Assembly (NCBI GenBank): GCA_030150505.1
Contig: JASLFS010000005.1
Coordinates: 1 to 52,670 of the forward strand
Origin: Vitreoscilla sp.
GTDB lineage: Bacteria > Pseudomonadota > Gammaproteobacteria > Burkholderiales > Neisseriaceae
Reading direction: 5' to 3'
Length of the DNA stretch: 52,670 nucleotides
Shown here: positions 1 to 7,177 of the stretch, piece after piece
Numbering within the stretch: the first letter of the stretch is position 1
How the letters are laid out: every line of letters begins with the position of its first letter
The notes under the pieces: model-generated
Seen by the model: only the letters and a program-made list of their open reading frames with translations
Told to the model about the DNA's origin: nothing
Databases searched by the model: none
Position numbers and translations under genes: made by a program

Positions 1-82
1 GGGGCACCCGAAGTCCGGGATGTGACGCGACTACGGAGTCGGTGGCACACGGGGTACGTAAGAACGTGCTCCGTGGCACACA
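1..82. other. GC-rich sequence of unknown origin at the window edge
   Basis: About 65% of these bases are G or C, far above the rest of the window. The nonamer GTGGCACAC occurs twice, at 42-50 and 73-81. I see no tRNA, coding frame or known element. The block abuts the truncated tRNA-Gly exactly in the T loop, so it may be foreign, adapter-like or mis-assembled sequence rather than chromosome. Confidence 0.5.
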
Positions 83-140
83 TCGAACTCGCGACCTCAA
101 CCTTGGCAAGGTTGCGCTCTACCAACTGAGCTATTCCCGC
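83..140 (-). pseudogene. truncated tRNA-Gly(GCC) copy
   Basis: These 58 bases are identical to positions 205-262 of the intact tRNA-Gly next door. They cover the 5' acceptor strand, D arm, anticodon arm with GCC, and the start of the T arm. Identity stops inside the T loop: the remaining T-arm and acceptor sequence and the CCA end are missing, and positions 1-82 are unrelated GC-rich DNA. As it stands this copy cannot fold into a tRNA. It is either a broken tandem duplicate or an assembly chimera at a contig end. Confidence 0.8.
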
Positions 141-186
141 ATCTTAAACAACTTCTAAAATTTATTGCATACTACCTAATTTTCTC

Positions 187-262
187 TGGAGCGGGAAACG
201 AGTCTCGAACTCGCGACCTCAACCTTGGCAAGGTTGCGCTCTACCAACTGAGCTATTCCCGC
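187..262 (-). tRNA. tRNA-Gly(GCC)
   Basis: Read on the minus strand, this 76-nt sequence folds as a canonical tRNA: a 7-bp acceptor stem starting GCGGGAA, a D loop with AGCTCAGTTGGTAGAGC, anticodon GCC in a CTTGCCAA loop, a T loop with GTTCGA, discriminator T and an encoded CCA. It closely matches the enterobacterial tRNA-Gly(GCC). It lies downstream of uvrC-pgsA, as glyW does in E. coli, but has its own promoter at 307-334. A broken copy follows at 83-140. Confidence 0.97.
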
Positions 263-306
263 GCTTCTTAAGGGGTTGTTTTCTTGTTTCCCTGTGAGAG
301 ATGTGT

Positions 307-334
307 ATTATAGGGATTTTAAAAAAAGAGTCAA
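307..334 (-). promoter_or_regulatory. sigma-70 promoter of tRNA-Gly
   Basis: On the minus strand TTGACT (329-334) and TATAAT (307-312) are separated by 16 bases. The expected transcript start near position 300 leaves a short leader before the tRNA 5' end at 262. Confidence 0.8.
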
Positions 335-353
335 CACCTTTTTGCAAAAAAAA

Positions 354-926
354 TTAATTTTTTTGTGATAATTCTTTTTTTGCAGCCATTAAGTAATAAA
401 ACATCGACCAAATTGTTAATATAACTGCTATAAGCATCAATATGTTACCGATAAAAAGTAGGTTGATGTTGAAGTAATGTAGATTTCCTAATAATAATAG
501 AAAAATAGCTAGCATTTGTGCTGTGGTTTTAAGTTTACCAATTGTTGCTACGGCAACATTGTTTCTTTTACCAAGCTGAGCCATCCATTCTCGCAGTGCT
601 GATATGGTAATTTCTCTGCCAATAATAATCATGGCATAGATAGGGTGGGTTCGATCTAGATAAACAAGCAATATAAGTGCTGTAGCGACCATAAGTTTGT
701 CTGCTACTGGGTCTAGAAATGCACCAAAGCTTGATGTTTGTTGCCATTTTCGTGCTAGGTAACCATCGAACCAATCGGTTACAGCAGCAAAGGCAAAGAT
801 AATAGCAGCAGTGATGTTGACTGCTTCTGGAGATAACCAGTCACTAGGGAGATAGAATAGGGCTGTAAAAATGGGAATGAGCCATACTCTTAGCCAAGTT
901 AATAAAATAGGAATGTTCCAATTCAT
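354..926 (-). CDS. pgsA: CDP-diacylglycerol--glycerol-3-phosphate 3-phosphatidyltransferase
   Basis: This inner-membrane enzyme makes phosphatidylglycerophosphate from CDP-diacylglycerol and glycerol 3-phosphate, the committed step towards phosphatidylglycerol and cardiolipin. The 190-residue protein carries the complete CDP-alcohol phosphatidyltransferase motif: D54-G55, A58-R59, G68, D72 and D76 with family spacing. Several hydrophobic segments surround it (about residues 8-28, 38-50, 78-90, 135-180). It lies 49 bases downstream of uvrC on the same strand and just before tRNA-Gly, a gene order shared with enterobacteria. pssA (40144) and cls (42906) elsewhere in the window act in the same pathway. 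Length is normal and the start is the first ATG. Confidence 0.95.
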   Translation of the reverse strand: MNWNIPILLTWLRVWLIPIFTALFYLPSDWLSPEAVNITAAIIFAFAAVTDWFDGYLARKWQQTSSFGAFLDPVADKLMVATALILLVYLDRTHPIYAMIIIGREITISALREWMAQLGKRNNVAVATIGKLKTTAQMLAIFLLLLGNLHYFNINLLFIGNILMLIAVILTIWSMFYYLMAAKKELSQKN

Positions 927-975
927 TGCGTTACTCTTTTCATTTTGATTCTATGTTTCTTGATGTGCTGATTGG

Positions 976-2805
976 TTACTGATGTAAGTGATTATAAATT
1001 TTTTCTGCTAAGTTTGGGCTAATGCCTTCAACTTGCGCTATATCATGTATGCTAGCAGCTTTAATACCACGTAAGCCACCAAAACGGGTGAGTAAACTCT
1101 TTCTGCGTTTTGGTCCGATGCCTGGAATTTCATTTAAACTGGATTGCGTTCTAGCTTTGTTGCGCTTGGCTCGATGCCCAGTAATAGCAAAACGATGAGA
1201 TTCATCTCGTACAACTTGTAATAAATGCAATGCTGGGTGGTTTTCTGGTAATTGTAAAGTAGTATTCAGGTGGGGAATAATAAGTTCTTCTAAACCTGCT
1301 TTTCGTTCGGGTCCTTTTGCAATGCCCACTATGGGAATGTTTAGTCCCAATTCATCCCAAACAGATAAAGTCATACTGACTTGACCTTTTCCGCCATCAA
1401 TTAATACGACATCAGGCCAAAGGATTTCATTGCTATCTTGTTGCTCAAGTAATTTGCCATATCTTCTGGTCAGTACTTCTCTCATAGCGGCATAATCATC
1501 GCCTGCTTTCGCTGTTTGTATATTAAAGCGGCGGTATTGAGATGGCTGCATGGCTTCATTGTCGTAAACAACACACGAGGCGATGGTTGCTTCTCCTTGC
1601 GTATGGCTAATGTCAAAGCACTCTAATCGTTTTATATCTGGTAATTGTAAAACTTCTCCAAGAGCTTGTAATCGTTTTTCTTGCGTATCTTTTTGTTGCA
1701 CTCTTTGTTCAATCGCAATTTGAGCATTTTTTTCGGCTATTTGTAACCAGATTTTTCTTTGTCCTTTAGTATTGTTAATAAACATTACTTTTCGTTGGTT
1801 ATCTTGGTTAATTGCTTCTTGTAAGCTGCTGTCTATTGGATGGTTACTTAAAATAATATCAGGTTTGAATTTGCTTAAGTAGTGATGGGCAATAAAGGCT
1901 TCTAGTGCTTCTTTTGGGCTGGTAAATTCAGAGTCATATTGTTCAGGGAAAAAGTTTTTGCTGCCTAGCTGTCTTCCTTTTCTAATGCTAATCCAGTGAA
2001 TAGCGATAATGCCATGTTGAGAAAGGGCAGATAAAACATCAATATCATGTTGGTTTTTAGATTCATTGTCATCAATATACTGCTGTGATTGCAATAAGCC
2101 TAAAGCTTGAATTTGATCTCGTAAAATAGCTGCTTGTTCAAAATGTAGATTTTCTGACGCAGTTAGCATTTTGTGATTAAGTTTTTCAAGTAGGGTGTCG
2201 GTTGTACCATTAAGAAAATACATCGCTTCTTGTACTGATTCTTGATAGTTCTCTGGGGAAATCTCATTGGTACAAGGTGCTGAGCAGCGTTTGATTTGAT
2301 GCAATAAGCAAGGTCGTTGCCTATGAGCAAAGACACTGTCTTCACAGGTTCTTAATTGAAAGACTTTTTGTAATAGTTGGATGCTATCTCTAACAGCATA
2401 GCTGTTTGGGTAAGGGCCATAATAATGATGTGGTTTGGTCAACGATCCTCGGTAGTATGCAATCTGAGGGTATTGATGAGCGCTTATCATTAAGTAAGGA
2501 TAGCTTTTATCATCCCTAAATAAAATATTATATTTTGGGTGAAGGGATTTAATAAAGTTGTTTTCTAAAATCAGTGCTTCAGCTTCAGAATGGGTGATGC
2601 TGATTTCTATGTGGTCAATCTGTTTGACCATTAAGGCGATTCTAGGAGATAGGTTATTTTGTTGGAAATAGCTACTAACCCGTCTTTTTAGGTTAATGGC
2701 TTTTCCAACATATAACACATGGTTGTTTGCGTCTATCATTCGATAGACGCCAGGTAAATTAGGTAGCGTTACAATAAATTGCTTAAGCTGTTCGGATTGA
2801 CTCAT
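976..2805 (-). CDS. uvrC: UvrABC excinuclease subunit C
   Basis: UvrC makes both incisions around a bulky DNA lesion after UvrA and UvrB have located it. The 609-residue length is typical. Domains in order are an N-terminal GIY-YIG nuclease (about residues 14-95, with GVYRM and LYVGKA), a cysteine-containing central segment, a UvrB-interacting UVR motif (about 205-240, around FEQAAILRDQ), an RNase-H-like endonuclease half (LECFDISHTQG, VLIDGGKGQ), and a C-terminal helix-hairpin-helix pair starting near IPGIGPKRR. It begins 8 bases after the preceding minus-strand gene and is followed by pgsA, so it is probably co-transcribed with one or both. Confidence 0.97.
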   Translation of the reverse strand: MSQSEQLKQFIVTLPNLPGVYRMIDANNHVLYVGKAINLKRRVSSYFQQNNLSPRIALMVKQIDHIEISITHSEAEALILENNFIKSLHPKYNILFRDDKSYPYLMISAHQYPQIAYYRGSLTKPHHYYGPYPNSYAVRDSIQLLQKVFQLRTCEDSVFAHRQRPCLLHQIKRCSAPCTNEISPENYQESVQEAMYFLNGTTDTLLEKLNHKMLTASENLHFEQAAILRDQIQALGLLQSQQYIDDNESKNQHDIDVLSALSQHGIIAIHWISIRKGRQLGSKNFFPEQYDSEFTSPKEALEAFIAHHYLSKFKPDIILSNHPIDSSLQEAINQDNQRKVMFINNTKGQRKIWLQIAEKNAQIAIEQRVQQKDTQEKRLQALGEVLQLPDIKRLECFDISHTQGEATIASCVVYDNEAMQPSQYRRFNIQTAKAGDDYAAMREVLTRRYGKLLEQQDSNEILWPDVVLIDGGKGQVSMTLSVWDELGLNIPIVGIAKGPERKAGLEELIIPHLNTTLQLPENHPALHLLQVVRDESHRFAITGHRAKRNKARTQSSLNEIPGIGPKRRKSLLTRFGGLRGIKAASIHDIAQVEGISPNLAEKIYNHLHQ

Positions 2806-2813
2806 TTTAAATT

Positions 2814-3272
2814 TTAGTTGCAGTAGCGTTTTATATCGGCATTGTAACGCTTAAGGAGGCTCTCTTTGTTTTCTGTTCGTGCGCCTTGTGCCATTTCAAG
2901 ATTGAATTTGGCTGTTTTGCAGTTAGCCTCTTTGTTTTCTTGTTCTCTTTTTTGATTTTCTTCAATGGTTTTTTTGTTGTAATTAGCCAACTCTTCATTA
3001 AGCGATTGGTGTTGACGAGCTAACGCTTCTTCTTTTGTTTCATTTGGATTGACTGTTAGTTCAGCTGGTTTTTCTGTTGGCTTATTAAGAGGCGTTACAG
3101 AGCGGGTGCGGATGTTAAGTTTATTAACACCATCTGTTTTTAGTGAGCGAGGAACATCTGAATAAGCAGAGCCTTGGCCTTCTTTCCATGTATAAATATC
3201 AATTGCATGAGCTGGGATTAATGTAGAGAGTGCTAGTAAAGCTAGAGTTGTTTGAATTAAATTTTTTTTCAT
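2814..3272 (-). CDS. exported DUF4124-like protein
   Basis: A 152-residue protein of unknown function. The first 23 residues form a Sec signal peptide (MKK start, hydrophobic core, A-H-A cleavage site), so the product should be periplasmic. The mature N-terminus has the pattern DIYTWKEGQGSAYSDVPRS, which resembles DUF4124 proteins of beta- and gammaproteobacteria, where a short beta-rich domain carries Y-x-W and Y-S-D motifs. The second half is charged, Glu/Lys-rich and likely helical, with one cysteine at about residue 117 and another next to the C-terminus. It sits 8 bases upstream of uvrC on the same strand, but no functional link is evident. Confidence 0.75.
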   Translation of the reverse strand: MKKNLIQTTLALLALSTLIPAHAIDIYTWKEGQGSAYSDVPRSLKTDGVNKLNIRTRSVTPLNKPTEKPAELTVNPNETKEEALARQHQSLNEELANYNKKTIEENQKREQENKEANCKTAKFNLEMAQGARTENKESLLKRYNADIKRYCN

Positions 3273-3432
3273 AATGATTTCCTAATTTTTAGTCATATTT
3301 ATAATTATATTTTTCTTATATAAAGTTCATTAAAACCTTATCTAATAGAATTTTAATTGATTTGAAGAAAAATATCTTGTTTTGTCGTTGATTTACAGCA
3401 AAGTGTAGCTTACTTTATAAGCTTGGTTTTGC

Positions 3433-3438
3433 TATAAT
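3433..3438 (+). promoter_or_regulatory. -10 element of guaB
   Basis: A perfect TATAAT lies 34 bases before the guaB start. I do not see a convincing -35 hexamer at 17-18 bases upstream. Confidence 0.5.
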
Positions 3439-3471
3439 CAGCGCTCGTTGAACAAAGAAAGTTGTTTGATC

Positions 3472-4935
3472 ATGCGCATCGTTGAAAAAGCCTATACCTT
3501 TGATGACGTCTTGTTGGTTCCTGCCCATTCTCAAGTGCTGCCAAAAGATGTCCAATTAAAAACCTATCTTACTCGTAATATTACTCTTAATCTCCCCCTT
3601 GTTTCTGCTGCTATGGATACCGTAACTGAAGCACGTTTAGCTATCTCTATGGCTCAAGAGGGTGGGATTGGTATTATTCATAAAAATATGACGATTGAGC
3701 AACAAGCACGAGCTGTTGCTAAAGTTAAGCGTCATGAAAGTGGAGTGGTTAAGGATCCTGTTACAGTGGGTCCTGATATGTTGATTAGTGAACTAATCGA
3801 ACTAAGTCGTAAACATAAAGTATCTGGCTTGCCAGTAGTTGAGAACGGTAAAGTTGTTGGTATCGTCACTAACCGTGACTTACGTTTTGAAAAGCGTCTT
3901 GATCAAACAGTTTCATCTATTATGACACCAAGAGAGCAATTGGTAACGGTTCCTGATGGAACCAATATTGATGTTGCTCGCGATATTATGCATGACCACA
4001 AAGTGGAGCGTGTATTGGTTGTTAATGATGAGTGGGAATTAAAAGGTTTAATTACTGTTAAAGATATTTTAAAAACAACCGCATTCCCTTATGCCAATAA
4101 AGATGCAAATGGCAGTTTACGTGTTGGCGCTGCTGTTGGTGTTGGTAAAGAAACAGATGAGCGAGTAGCCGCATTGGTGAAAGCAGGCGTGGATGTTGTT
4201 GTTGTTGATACTGCTCATGGCCATAGCCAAGGTGTTTTGGATCGTGTGCGTTGGGTTAAAGAACATTATCCGCAAGTTGATGTTATCGGCGGGAATATTG
4301 CTACAGCACAAGCTGCTCGTGATTTGGTGGCAGCAGGCGCTGATGGTGTGAAAGTGGGTATTGGCCCTGGTTCAATTTGTACTACTCGCATTATTGCTGG
4401 TGTCGGTGTTCCACAATTAACAGCCATTCATAATGTTTCTGAAGCACTAAAAGGAACTGGCGTTCCTATGATTGCTGATGGCGGTATCCGTTTCTCAGGC
4501 GATATTGCTAAAGCATTGGCAGCAGGTGCCAGTGCGGTAATGATGGGTGGAGCCTTTGCGGGTACTGATGAAGCTCCTGGTGAGATTGAATTATTCCAAG
4601 GCCGCTCATATAAATCATATCGTGGTATGGGTTCATTAGGCGCTATGAGCCAAGGTTCTTCTGACCGTTACTTCCAAGATACTGAACAAAATAGTGATAA
4701 ATATGTCCCTGAAGGCATTGAAGGCCGAGTGGCGTATAAAGGTCCTATCGTTCAGATCGTGCATCAGTTAGTAGGTGGTTTACGTTCAAGCATGGGTTAT
4801 TTGGGCTGTGCAACCATTGCTGATATGCATGAAAAGGCTGAATTTGTAGAAATTACTTCTGCTGGTATGAATGAATCACATGTTCATGATGTGACAATCA
4901 CGAAAGAGGCACCAAATTACAATACTGCTCGTTAA
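3472..4935 (+). CDS. guaB: inosine-5'-monophosphate dehydrogenase
   Basis: Oxidises IMP to XMP with NAD, the rate-limiting step of GMP synthesis in the cytoplasm. I start at ATG 3472 (MRIVEKAYTFDDVLL), giving 487 residues, the usual family length. An in-frame TTG at 3448 would add eight residues with no homologous counterpart. The protein is a TIM barrel interrupted by two CBS domains (about residues 90-205). The catalytic cysteine is in GPGSICTTR, the phosphate-binding loop in ADGGIRFSGD, and the flap in YRGMGSLGAM. A promoter -10 precedes it and a clear terminator follows at 4960, so it is probably monocistronic. Confidence 0.97.
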   Translation: MRIVEKAYTFDDVLLVPAHSQVLPKDVQLKTYLTRNITLNLPLVSAAMDTVTEARLAISMAQEGGIGIIHKNMTIEQQARAVAKVKRHESGVVKDPVTVGPDMLISELIELSRKHKVSGLPVVENGKVVGIVTNRDLRFEKRLDQTVSSIMTPREQLVTVPDGTNIDVARDIMHDHKVERVLVVNDEWELKGLITVKDILKTTAFPYANKDANGSLRVGAAVGVGKETDERVAALVKAGVDVVVVDTAHGHSQGVLDRVRWVKEHYPQVDVIGGNIATAQAARDLVAAGADGVKVGIGPGSICTTRIIAGVGVPQLTAIHNVSEALKGTGVPMIADGGIRFSGDIAKALAAGASAVMMGGAFAGTDEAPGEIELFQGRSYKSYRGMGSLGAMSQGSSDRYFQDTEQNSDKYVPEGIEGRVAYKGPIVQIVHQLVGGLRSSMGYLGCATIADMHEKAEFVEITSAGMNESHVHDVTITKEAPNYNTAR

Positions 4936-4959
4936 TGTAGTATTGAGTTTTTGATTATA

Positions 4960-4998
4960 AAGAACTGCATCTTAAGTTAAAGGTGCAGTTCTTTTTTG
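4960..4998 (+). terminator. rho-independent terminator after guaB
   Basis: AAGAACTGCATCTT pairs with AAGGTGCAGTTCTT (one G-U pair) and is followed by a T-run. Confidence 0.85.
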
Positions 4999-5120
4999 TT
5001 TGATGCAATTTAATGAAAGTTGAAATAGAGTACTTTGATTGACTGTTTGGGTTTTTAATTACCAAATTCAGCGTTATGATAATGTATATCTGTGATATCA
5101 AAATAGGCAAAGGGAATTTT

Positions 5121-6032
5121 ATGACTGCACAATCAGCAATATTACCACCAAGTGAAAAGCATGCTCGTTTTTTGACATTCAATTTGAAAAATCTGGGTAT
5201 TGATGAACTCAAAGAGAAAATTCAACAAGTTTTGGATCAACGTGATTTATTACTAAAGCAGCATGATGATGAATTACGGGTTGCATTTGCCTTTGGACAA
5301 AAAGCTTGGGAGTTGATGAATCAGAAAATGCCGAATGAATTTCATAATTTAGAACCTATTCAAGCTGCTTTTGAAATGCCTGCTGAGCCAATAGATATTT
5401 TGGTACATGCAGAAAGCTCTCGTGCAGATTTGTGTTTCGCCTTGGTTCAAACACTTTGCTTTGGGATTGAAGATAAAATAGATGTGATTGATGAGTACTC
5501 TGGTTTTCGATATTTCGATAAGCGAGATTTAACGGGTTTTATTGATGGCACAGAAAATCCATTTAGTGAAGAAGAACGTGCCGAAACAGCTTTGTTGAAA
5601 AATGCTCCGTACCAAGATGGTAGTTTTGTGTTTTCCCAACGATATGTGCATCACTTGCAGGACTGGAGAAAATTAACAGTTCTGGAACAAGAAGATGTGT
5701 TTGGGCGTACTAAGCTCGATAGTGTTGAAATGGATGATGATGCCAAGCCTGATGATGCTCATATTAAAAGAGTCGTGATTGAGGATGATGATGGCAATGA
5801 ATTGCCTATTTTGCGTCATAGTTTGCCATATGGAGCAGCAAGTGGAGAGCAAGGGTTATTTTTCTTGGCTTATACTTGCGACTTAAGCCGAATCGATACA
5901 ATGCTACACAATATGTTTGGCAGCAGTGAGGATGGTTTGCATGATCACATGTTAAAATTTACAACCCCTGTCAATGGTACATATTATTTTGCGCCGTCAT
6001 TAGAAATGCTTGAAAAAGCCATTTCTGAATAA
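5121..6032 (+). CDS. DyP-type peroxidase (YfeX-like)
   Basis: A heme peroxidase of the dye-decolorising family; physiological substrates of the YfeX group are debated. I start at ATG 5121, preceded by AAAGGGA at good spacing, giving 303 residues. The ATG at 5076 adds 15 residues unlike the family. The distal-pocket motif GFIDGTENP is at residues 139-147 with the key Asp at 142. The likely proximal heme ligand is His214 in DDAHIKR, and the conserved Arg232 is in LRHSLPYG; these positions match YfeX numbering closely. There is no signal peptide or twin-arginine motif, so it is probably cytoplasmic or encapsulated. No encapsulin gene is adjacent. A long hairpin follows the stop codon. Confidence 0.9.
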   Translation: MTAQSAILPPSEKHARFLTFNLKNLGIDELKEKIQQVLDQRDLLLKQHDDELRVAFAFGQKAWELMNQKMPNEFHNLEPIQAAFEMPAEPIDILVHAESSRADLCFALVQTLCFGIEDKIDVIDEYSGFRYFDKRDLTGFIDGTENPFSEEERAETALLKNAPYQDGSFVFSQRYVHHLQDWRKLTVLEQEDVFGRTKLDSVEMDDDAKPDDAHIKRVVIEDDDGNELPILRHSLPYGAASGEQGLFFLAYTCDLSRIDTMLHNMFGSSEDGLHDHMLKFTTPVNGTYYFAPSLEMLEKAISE

Positions 6033-6040
6033 AATATTGG

Positions 6041-6087
6041 TTTTCGAAAGCCTTTTTTGTGAGTAAAAAGGCTTTCGGAATCGAAAA
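6041..6087. repeat. long imperfect hairpin after the DyP peroxidase gene
   Basis: The left arm TTTTCGAAAGCCTTTTT pairs with a right arm containing AAAAAGGCTTTCG and an outer TCGAAAA, with a small bulge and a 7-base loop. There is no T-run after the stem on the plus strand, so it may stabilise the mRNA 3' end rather than act as a standard terminator. Confidence 0.6.
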
Positions 6088-6142
6088 TGTGAAAATTAAT
6101 ATGGAAATTGTGTCTATATTTTGAGTGATTCAGGTTTAAGTC

Positions 6143-6760
6143 ATGAATGAAGATGTTATTCAACAATTAAAAAATCTTTCTAAGCAAGTGAAAACTCAAC
6201 AGGAAGAGATTGTACAAAAAAATAAAGAAATTGAAATAAATCAAGATGTTGATTTTAAATCTGCTCTTGTTGGCGTTCAGCCGATAAAAGATAATAATCA
6301 AGTAAAAAGAGAACAACCTAAGGGCTCTATTCGTCGACGATCAGCGGTGGTTGAAGAGGATAAAGGCAATCTTTTTTATATTAGCCAAGGTGCTACCGAT
6401 GAAGAGGCACCCAAGCAATTTTCGAAGCTTGGTCAAGGTCGTAAAGATATTCAAAAACTGCAATCTGGTAAATTAAGGGTTATTTCAACACTTGATTTAC
6501 ATGGCTATTCTCAAGACGAAGCTCAGGAAACACTAAATGAATTTATTGAATATGTTCAAAGTTTTGGTGTTTGTGGGCAAGTGATTCATGGGAGTGGATT
6601 AGGCTCTAAAGGGTTTAGCCCAATTTTAAAAAATCTGGTTCGCCGTTGGTTGATGGCACATCCTGACGTTTTGGCATACAGTGAAGTAGGTCATAATGAT
6701 GGCTCTGTTTTAATTTTGGTCAAACGAGTTTATCAGCCAGATCCATTTTCTGAGTCTTAG
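6143..6760 (+). CDS. Smr-domain protein
   Basis: A 205-residue protein with a C-terminal Smr (small MutS-related) domain, a fold with DNA- or RNA-nicking activity in several characterised members. The two signature motifs are present: LDLHG at residues 117-121 and HGSGLGSKG at 149-157. The N-terminal 35 residues are Gln/Lys/Glu-rich and predicted coiled coil, followed by a basic linker (SIRRRS). This layout matches the stand-alone YdaL/SmrA-like Smr proteins of proteobacteria rather than MutS2. The gene lies about 110 bases after the DyP peroxidase gene and probably has its own promoter. The precise substrate cannot be read from sequence. Confidence 0.88.
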   Translation: MNEDVIQQLKNLSKQVKTQQEEIVQKNKEIEINQDVDFKSALVGVQPIKDNNQVKREQPKGSIRRRSAVVEEDKGNLFYISQGATDEEAPKQFSKLGQGRKDIQKLQSGKLRVISTLDLHGYSQDEAQETLNEFIEYVQSFGVCGQVIHGSGLGSKGFSPILKNLVRRWLMAHPDVLAYSEVGHNDGSVLILVKRVYQPDPFSES

Positions 6761-7177
6761 TATTCTTTTGTAAATTGTTAACTTTTTTTCTTTTTTGTTG
6801 TTAAAAACAAGCTTTTGCGTATTTATTCTTAATTTTTTCATTTTCTATAGAGTTAATTCTCTATAGAAAAAACAAAAGATTATCAATTATCTGACAATTA
6901 TCATTCATTATTTCATTGCCGAAGTCCATAATTGCTGCTACGATTGTTTAGCAAATACAGCATGTTGCGGCGCAAAATAAATATATAAATCATATTTATG
7001 TTATCTATTTTCTAAGCGTTTCAATCGCTTATTTTAGATAACACTATCCGCTCTAATAAAAATAACTACCTGTTTGCTTTCGAATAATTTTGAAGATTTT
7101 CGTTTAATTTGTAACGAAATTTTCGTTTTAGAAATTTGCCTTGACTGGAAATGGTCAAGTAGTGATGAGGTAAAATC
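6761..7177. other. AT-rich leader region upstream of aceE
   Basis: No gene is seen in these 417 bases. They hold a perfect 12-bp-arm palindrome at 6841-6870, an imperfect hairpin at 7000-7042 (GTTATCTA...CGCTT...TAGATAAC), two copies of TTTTCGTTT (7097-7105 and 7120-7128), the near-palindrome AACGAAATTTTCGTTT at 7113-7128, and an inverted pair CTTGAC/GTCAAG at 7140-7159 just before the aceE ribosome-binding site. This is a plausible regulatory region for the pyruvate dehydrogenase operon, but I recognise no known operator. Confidence 0.6.
6841..6870. repeat. perfect AT-rich palindrome
   Basis: TTTTCTATAGAG and CTCTATAGAAAA form perfect 12-bp arms around TTAATT. The 3' arm ends in A, not T, so it is not a typical intrinsic terminator on either strand. 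It could bind a dimeric regulator. Confidence 0.6.

Noticed and set aside
5076..5120. Upstream ATG that would lengthen the DyP peroxidase by 15 residues
   Set aside because: The ATG at 5121 has a clear AAAGGGA site, and family numbering (His214, Arg232) fits the shorter form.
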